Source: Candidatus Omnitrophota bacterium
GTDB taxonomy: Bacteria > Omnitrophota > Gorgyraeia > Gorgyraeales > Gorgyraeaceae
NCBI GenBank assembly: GCA_003485765.1
Contig: DNHS01000053.1
Coordinates: forward strand, 1-10,909
Length of the DNA stretch: 10,909 bases
Reading direction: 5' to 3'
Made by a program: the position numbers and the translations under genes. Every line of letters begins with the position of its first letter. Position 1 is the stretch's first letter. Below the pieces are notes generated by a model that was given only the letters and a program-made list of their open reading frames with translations, was not told the origin of the DNA and did no database searches. Shown one piece after another: positions 6,663 to 10,909 of this stretch.

Positions 6663-8114
6663 GTGGAGTTCAAAGGAAAAATTCTTGTTATTGGATGTGG
6701 TTCCGTATCCCAGTGCGCAATACCGCTTATATTAAAACTCATAGATGCCACGCCGAAAAATATTACCGTAATGGATTTTGTTGATAACCGGCCCCGCGTA
6801 AAAGATAGCCTTGATAAAGGCGTAAATTATGTGATTGATCGCGTTACACGCGAAAATTACCCTAATCTTTTAAAAAAATATGTAGGCCCCGGAGATCTGA
6901 TAATCGACCTCGCCTGGAATATAGATTGTATTGAAATTCTAACATGGTGCAGGATCAACAAAATCCTTTATGTAAATACATCCGTAGAGGTCTGGGATCC
7001 ATACGCTATGGACGTCAAAGATCCTAGAAATCTCACGCTCTATGTAAGGCAGATGGAAATACGCAGGCTCATAAAAAAATGGGGCGACAATAACGGCTCA
7101 ACAGCTGTGGTAGACCACGGCGCAAACCCCGGACTTGTGTCGCACTTTACAAAGATAGCGCTGGAAGACATTGCCAAAAAAATCATCTCCAACAAACCAA
7201 AAGATAAGCGCGTAAAAATATTAAAAGAAGCGCTGAATAGTAAAAATTATCCTGAGCTCGCCAGGAATTCCAGCGTCAAGGTCATACACATAAGCGAGCG
7301 CGACACACAGGTAACAGATAAGCCGAAACAAGTGGATGAATTTGTAAATACCTGGAGCATCGAGGGATTTTTCGAAGAAGGTATCGCTCCAGCTGAGATG
7401 GGCTGGGGAACGCATGAAAGAAATATCCCCAAAGGCGCATGTTTCCACAAGCAAGGCCCTAAAAATCAGATATGCATGGAAAGCATGGGGGTAAATACAT
7501 GGGTCAGATCATGGGTGCCGGATTGCGAGATTATAGGGATGGTTATAAGACACGGGGAGGCTTTTGGCATATCTGACAGGCTTACGGTTTGGAATAATAA
7601 AAGAAAGGCTATATACAGACCCACAGTACATTACGCTTATTGTCCATGCGATACTGCGATAAACTCTCTGCACGAGCTAGAGATGAGACGCTACAACCTG
7701 CAGCAGAGGCAAAGGATAATGAATGATGAGATCACAAAAGGCGAAGACAGACTAGGCGTACTACTCATGGGCCATGATTTCAATTCATGGTGGACAGGCA
7801 GCCTGCTGGACATCAAAGAAACAAGAAAACTCGTCCCAAACCAGAACGCCACCACGTTGCAGGTAGCTATCTCAGTAGTAGCTGCTGCTCAGTGGATGAT
7901 TAAAAACCCTAATAAAGGTTTCAACTTGCCGGATGACCTGCCATACGAAGATATCATGAAAATCGCAAAACCATATCTTGGGCCTTTTGTTTCAAAGCCT
8001 GTAGACTGGACCCCTCTTAGAAATTATGATAAGACCTTCAGAACTCTGGGGCTTAAAAAACCTAAGAACAAGGATGTCTGGCAATTCACTACATTCCTTG
8101 CATCCCAATCATGA
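6663..8114 (+). CDS. hss: Homospermidine synthase, copy 2
   Basis: This 483-residue protein is a paralogue of copy 1 and aligns with it along its whole length with few gaps. It has the Rossmann motif GCGSVS (11-16, with Ser where copy 1 has Gly), DHGANPG (151-157), SERDTQVTDKPKQVDEF, TWSIEGFFEEG, RHGEAF and the NSWWTGS and NATTLQVA blocks. E212, W231, E239 and H297 occupy the same candidate substrate positions as in copy 1. I chose the GTG start at 6663, preceded by GGGAGGT four to five bases upstream, because it begins the protein (M/V-EFKGKILVIG) just where copy 1 begins. ATG 6627 would add 12 residues and has no ribosome site. The stop overlaps the decarboxylase start as ATGA. The pairing with the decarboxylase makes this the likely main synthase of homospermidine. 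Confidence 0.93.
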   Translation: MEFKGKILVIGCGSVSQCAIPLILKLIDATPKNITVMDFVDNRPRVKDSLDKGVNYVIDRVTRENYPNLLKKYVGPGDLIIDLAWNIDCIEILTWCRINKILYVNTSVEVWDPYAMDVKDPRNLTLYVRQMEIRRLIKKWGDNNGSTAVVDHGANPGLVSHFTKIALEDIAKKIISNKPKDKRVKILKEALNSKNYPELARNSSVKVIHISERDTQVTDKPKQVDEFVNTWSIEGFFEEGIAPAEMGWGTHERNIPKGACFHKQGPKNQICMESMGVNTWVRSWVPDCEIIGMVIRHGEAFGISDRLTVWNNKRKAIYRPTVHYAYCPCDTAINSLHELEMRRYNLQQRQRIMNDEITKGEDRLGVLLMGHDFNSWWTGSLLDIKETRKLVPNQNATTLQVAISVVAAAQWMIKNPNKGFNLPDDLPYEDIMKIAKPYLGPFVSKPVDWTPLRNYDKTFRTLGLKKPKNKDVWQFTTFLASQS

Positions 8115-9238
8115 GGAATAAATCAGGCGGCATAGAAAATCTAATACGTAAAATGCTCAAGAAACATTCTTCCCCTCTTATGCTGATACAGAAGGACATC
8201 CTTGAGAAACAATACAAGACATTTAAAAAAGCCCTCCCAGAGGTCATGCCTTACTACGCTATAAAGGCAAACCCTTACCCTGAGATCATCAAAAAATTCG
8301 TGGAGCTCGGAGCTGGTTTTGACGTAGCAAGCGCAAATGAGATGAACACAGTCCTGGAACTCGGTGCAAGTCCTGAAAAAATAATATTTGCAAACACCAT
8401 AAAATCCAACGAAGACATAAGAGCTGCTTACAAGAAAAAGGTCAAGATGATGACCTTTGACAACGAGTCTGAACTATACAAGATCGCAAAATACTGCCCG
8501 GGCGCCAAAGTCCTTATACGCATAAAAGTCGCAAATATCGGAAGCATAGTTGAATTGTCTCTAAAGTTTGGTGCAGACCCTGAACAATCTATTTCTCTTC
8601 TTAAAAAAGCAAGGTCTCTTGGCTTAAAACCCATGGGCGTAAGCTTTCATGTCGGCTCTCAATGCACAAACGTAGAAAATTATCTGCAGGCGCTTGAGGT
8701 CGCGTCAGCTATATTCAATGAAGCAAAACCGTCAGGTTTATTTTTAAATATCCTGGATATAGGCGGGGGATTCCCGATAAAACACTTTGAGAAAGACTCC
8801 CACTTGACATTTGAACGCATGGCAAGCCAGATAAGGAAAAAATTAATACGGCTGTTTGACAAAAATGTAAAATTCATAGCTGAGCCTGGAAGGTTTTTCG
8901 TGGGCCCATCAGGCATCCTTGTAACGCAGGTCATAGGAAGGGCTTTCAGGAATAACAAAAATTATTATTATCTTAATGACGGTCTTTACGGGGATTTTTC
9001 AGGTATTGTTTTTGACCACTGCAAATACGAGTTCAGGACTTTAAAACGCGGGCAGAAATTCCTGAGCACATTAGCAGGCCCTACTTGCGATTCGTTTGAT
9101 ACAATTTCTTTAAGCGAAGACCTCCCTGAGCTTGATGTGGGTAATGTTGTCTATGTAAAAAATATAGGCGCTTACTCGTGCGCAAGCGCTGTGCCAAATT
9201 TTAACGGTTTTAAACCTGCCAAAATTGTCATGTGTTAG
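8111..9238 (+). CDS. PLP-dependent fold-III decarboxylase, ornithine decarboxylase type
   Basis: This 375-residue protein has the alanine-racemase-like barrel plus beta domain of the ornithine/lysine/diaminopimelate decarboxylase family. Lys52 in YAIKANP is the PLP Schiff-base lysine, and D71 in GFDVAS, H180 in HVGSQC, GGGFP (218-222) and AEPGRFFVG (257-265) contact PLP. Cys326-Asp327 in GPTCDSFD is the catalytic loop supplied to the partner subunit of the dimer, and D302 in FDH lies where ornithine decarboxylase binds the substrate amino group. These points favour ornithine, giving putrescine, over diaminopimelate or carboxynorspermidine; lysine as a second substrate cannot be ruled out. The ATG at 8111 overlaps the synthase stop as ATGA and has no ribosome site of its own. 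The operon thus supplies putrescine directly to homospermidine synthase. The 3' end overlaps the convergent radical SAM gene by 11 bp. Confidence 0.9.
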   Translation: MRNKSGGIENLIRKMLKKHSSPLMLIQKDILEKQYKTFKKALPEVMPYYAIKANPYPEIIKKFVELGAGFDVASANEMNTVLELGASPEKIIFANTIKSNEDIRAAYKKKVKMMTFDNESELYKIAKYCPGAKVLIRIKVANIGSIVELSLKFGADPEQSISLLKKARSLGLKPMGVSFHVGSQCTNVENYLQALEVASAIFNEAKPSGLFLNILDIGGGFPIKHFEKDSHLTFERMASQIRKKLIRLFDKNVKFIAEPGRFFVGPSGILVTQVIGRAFRNNKNYYYLNDGLYGDFSGIVFDHCKYEFRTLKRGQKFLSTLAGPTCDSFDTISLSEDLPELDVGNVVYVKNIGAYSCASAVPNFNGFKPAKIVMC

Positions 9239-10817
9239 CGTCAAAGAATAAAATACCCCCTACATCATAAAGTTCGCCGCTGGATAATTCTACCACTTTT
9301 TTACCTCTTTTCTCTATAAATTCCCTCATTAGTCTGCCATCAGGATGGTTTTTTAGCGAGCCTGTAAAAAATATTTTATCCTTATGGCTGCCCGATGCGC
9401 CGCCTATAAATCCTGTCTTATAACCAGATAATTTTACATAGCCCTGCCTTATAAGTAGGGGACAGGCATGCCTGTCCCCTACTCCCCATTTATCATAGAT
9501 GCCTTTATCAGAGGTAATAATATGCTTGCCATCCACAACTACTACAGAACACTTCACGTATCCTTGTTTAACCCTTATAAATTCTGTTTTTAAATTTTCT
9601 ATATTTTTTTCAATTTTGCCGGCATAGCGGATTATGGAGCCCGCATGGGCTAAAGCCCGTGGTTCCTTGGGCGGAATACTGAGCCCGCCATTAGTTTCTG
9701 TGGCGGGCGAATGTATGGATTTTCCTATGCTGCACGCATTATAGATAATATCTTTTGGATATTTATACGACTTGATTTTCTCTCCTCTCGTACATTCATA
9801 ACCATTGTCTCTTAAAAGCCTTGCTATCTTTTCTAAACGCGGCTCGTAAATAACTTTTTTACCATAAGAAAATAACATCATATCAGGATGGCCCTTTACA
9901 GGCCCGGCCAGTTTTGGATGTAAAGGCACCTCTCTGATATAATAACCCATCTGCTTTAATCTTTTTTTCGCCATGGGAGGCATCCTGGGGTCAATAACTG
10001 CTATAGGCTTTCCCCATGTCTGTGCCAAACGCGCCATTTGCCCGAAACGCGGATGATACGGCCCTGCAAGCACAACGCCCTCTGAATTTAAATCCTTTGA
10101 AGGATGAAGGCCTATGCGTATTACTTTTACTCCTCCTCTTTCAAAAATATCGCAAACACAGGCAGACCACTCTATCGCATCCTCCAATGATAATGGCTTA
10201 TACTTGCCTTTTTTAAATAAACCTCCAAGCCCTGTGCCTTTTAAAACAACCGCAGGATATATGCGGGCTGTTTTTGGTTTTAACTCTATAAGTTTCCGGG
10301 CTGTTTTTATTGATTTCTGAAGCGTATCGCCTGGCAAGCCAAGCATTACCTGCACTCCTAAATCCAAGCCTGAGTTTTTTATAACACCGGCTGCAATTTT
10401 AATTGTATTAAAATCCATCACCCTATTTGTTTTTTTCAAAACCTCTTTATCAAGCGACTGTACGCCCAATTCAACCAAACATCCGCCTCTTTTTTTAAAC
10501 AGCTTCATGGATTTTTCAGTAACTGCCTCAGGATGGGTAGATATACGGACCCCTGCTATTTTTTTATTTCTTACATAAAGATAAACCGCGTCTAAATATT
10601 TTTTCTGCAAATCTTCCGGCAAGAGCGTAAAAGTGCCGCCAAAAAAAGCAACCTCTACTCTTTCGGTCTTAGAAATTGTCTTGAGGTTTCTTTCTATGAC
10701 GGATTTTATTTCTTCTATGGATGGTATTTTTGCGGCACCTGAGATTCTATGCTGATCGCAGTATATGCACCTGTATGGGCACCCTGCGTGAGGGATAAAT
10801 ATAGGTATAATTTTCAT
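9228..10817 (-). CDS. Elp3-like radical SAM protein fused to a DUF6873/pentein-like domain
   Basis: This 529-residue protein has two parts. Residues 1 to about 265 are a radical SAM domain resembling the clostridial Elp3-like group (COG1243): PIFIPHAGCPYRCIYCDQ with C13, C17 and C20 for the 4Fe-4S cluster, FFGGTFT, STHPEAVT, ELGVQSLD, VMLGLPGDT and AGPYHPRFGQ. The acetyltransferase domain of true Elp3 is absent. Residues about 270-529 instead resemble, from memory, the stand-alone DUF6873 'GME fold' proteins: IDPRMPPMAKKRL, GHPDMMLF, YPKDIIYNA, VKQGYVKCS, IITSDKGI and GFIGGASG. Substrates of both halves are unknown to me. Residues 369-393 come from a 75-bp repeat insertion and 445-455 from a perfect palindrome; neither breaks the frame. 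The start at 10817 lacks a Shine-Dalgarno sequence; a weak TATAAA (complement of 10832-10837) could give a short leader. Confidence 0.8.
   Translation of the reverse strand: MKIIPIFIPHAGCPYRCIYCDQHRISGAAKIPSIEEIKSVIERNLKTISKTERVEVAFFGGTFTLLPEDLQKKYLDAVYLYVRNKKIAGVRISTHPEAVTEKSMKLFKKRGGCLVELGVQSLDKEVLKKTNRVMDFNTIKIAAGVIKNSGLDLGVQVMLGLPGDTLQKSIKTARKLIELKPKTARIYPAVVLKGTGLGGLFKKGKYKPLSLEDAIEWSACVCDIFERGGVKVIRIGLHPSKDLNSEGVVLAGPYHPRFGQMARLAQTWGKPIAVIDPRMPPMAKKRLKQMGYYIREVPLHPKLAGPVKGHPDMMLFSYGKKVIYEPRLEKIARLLRDNGYECTRGEKIKSYKYPKDIIYNACSIGKSIHSPATETNGGLSIPPKEPRALAHAGSIIRYAGKIEKNIENLKTEFIRVKQGYVKCSVVVVDGKHIITSDKGIYDKWGVGDRHACPLLIRQGYVKLSGYKTGFIGGASGSHKDKIFFTGSLKNHPDGRLMREFIEKRGKKVVELSSGELYDVGGILFFDANT
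9454..9483. repeat. Perfect 30-bp palindrome inside coding sequence
   Basis: The half-site AGTAGGGGACAGGCA is followed at once by its exact reverse complement, centred between 9468 and 9469, with no spacer. It is read in frame as residues 445-455 (GVGDRHACPLL) of the radical SAM fusion protein. The GC-rich arm stands out from the AT-rich gene around it. From memory, GGGGACAGGC arms recur as dispersed palindromes in several bacterial genomes, sometimes with IS200/RAYT-type transposases; none is encoded here. Confidence 0.9.
9639..9713 (-). repeat. 75-bp hairpin-rich element inserted in frame
   Basis: The segment is flanked by a direct repeat of TATGGA (plus strand, 9633-9638 and 9714-9719), which looks like a target-site duplication. 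On the minus strand it contains the hairpin GCCCGCCA-N10-TGGCGGGC, then the core TCAGTATTCCGCCCAAGGAA, then the hairpin CACGGGCT-TT-AGCCCATG. It ends in GCGGGC, the complement of the GCCCGC near its other end. The 75 bp make exactly 25 codons (residues 369-393) and repeat plus element make 81 bp, so the frame is kept. Excising it gives IGKSIIRYAG, a smooth join. Confidence 0.75.
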
Positions 10818-10842
10818 AAGATCATATGAAATTTATACATTC

Positions 10843-10890
10843 GCGGCCACAAAACCGCACCCTTCAGGGTGCGGATAAACGATGACCGCT
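10843..10890. repeat. Intergenic structured element with alternating GCGG/CCGC stems
   Basis: A perfect hairpin, CCGCACCC (10855-10862), loop TTCA, GGGTGCGG (10867-10874), sits in the leader region of the radical SAM fusion gene. It is flanked by GCGG (10843-10846) on the left and CCGC on the right (10886-10889), which could pair with the inner arms in competing structures. It directly precedes the second copy of the repeat core and may belong to the same element. No T-run follows the hairpin, so I do not call it a terminator. Confidence 0.6.
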
Positions 10891-10909
10891 CAGTATTCCG
10901 CCCAAGGAA
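10888..10909 (+). repeat. Second, inverted copy of the repeat core, cut by the window edge
   Basis: These 22 bases are the exact reverse complement of 9663-9684 inside the 75-bp element; the shared core includes CAGTATTCCGCCCAAGGAA. Sequence to the left (GATGACC) differs from the first copy. The match runs to the last base of the window, so the copy may extend beyond it. Confidence 0.85.

Noticed and set aside
9639..9713. Part of a CRISPR array or an integron attachment site
   Set aside because: There is no regular repeat-spacer spacing, only one full copy, and no integrase or cas gene in the window.
9228..10817. Coproporphyrinogen oxidase (HemN) or true Elp3 identity
   Set aside because: The CX3CX2C motif sits at the extreme N-terminus with Elp3-like context, the HemN C-terminal domain is absent, and so is the Elp3 acetyltransferase domain.
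10855..10874. Hairpin CCGCACCC-TTCA-GGGTGCGG as a rho-independent terminator
   Set aside because: No T-run follows on either strand, and the adjoining repeat core and GCGG/CCGC pairs fit a dispersed structured repeat better.

Overview
The window is a compact stretch of a bacterial chromosome with about ten protein genes, most of them packed into short operons joined by ATGA start/stop overlaps. Base composition is moderately AT-rich. Single-copy housekeeping genes (YggS, Maf, BaiN/YhiN, DJ-1) sit beside two homospermidine synthases, an ornithine-decarboxylase-type enzyme and two radical SAM proteins. The small radical SAM protein is of a type common in anaerobes and uncultivated lineages. I suspect an uncultivated anaerobic bacterium, perhaps Omnitrophota or a related phylum, but this is an impression from gene content and not a measured assignment. 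I see no rRNA, tRNA, CRISPR array, complete insertion sequence or phage gene.

Left part (1-1250): a minus-strand toxin-antitoxin-like pair, a winged-helix MNT nucleotidyltransferase followed by a HEPN protein. It has a strong promoter with repeated ATTGTTGTA boxes and a rho-independent terminator, so it looks like a self-contained, autoregulated module. Next (1253-3243) come yggS and a COG0731-type radical SAM gene, overlapping on the minus strand, and a divergent DJ-1/PfpI gene. The two divergent start codons are only 31 bp apart.

Centre (3266-9238): a minus-strand operon of homospermidine synthase 1, maf and baiN. Back to back with it is a plus-strand operon of homospermidine synthase 2 and a PLP-dependent decarboxylase of the ornithine decarboxylase type. 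The decarboxylase would make putrescine and the synthases would join putrescine units into homospermidine, so this is a polyamine locus with two diverged copies of the synthase sharing one 123-bp AT-rich promoter region.

Right part (9228-10817): a 529-residue minus-strand protein with an Elp3-like radical SAM domain fused to a C-terminal domain that resembles the clostridial DUF6873 / pentein-fold ('GME fold') proteins. The C-terminal coding region carries two repeat-derived insertions that keep the frame. One is a 75-bp hairpin-rich element flanked by a 6-bp direct repeat. The other is a perfect 30-bp palindrome. The core of the 75-bp element recurs in inverted orientation at the right edge of the window, next to another set of hairpins, so a small mobile palindromic repeat family seems to be active in this genome and can enter coding sequence without breaking it. 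This, together with the duplicated homospermidine synthase, is the most unusual content of the window.
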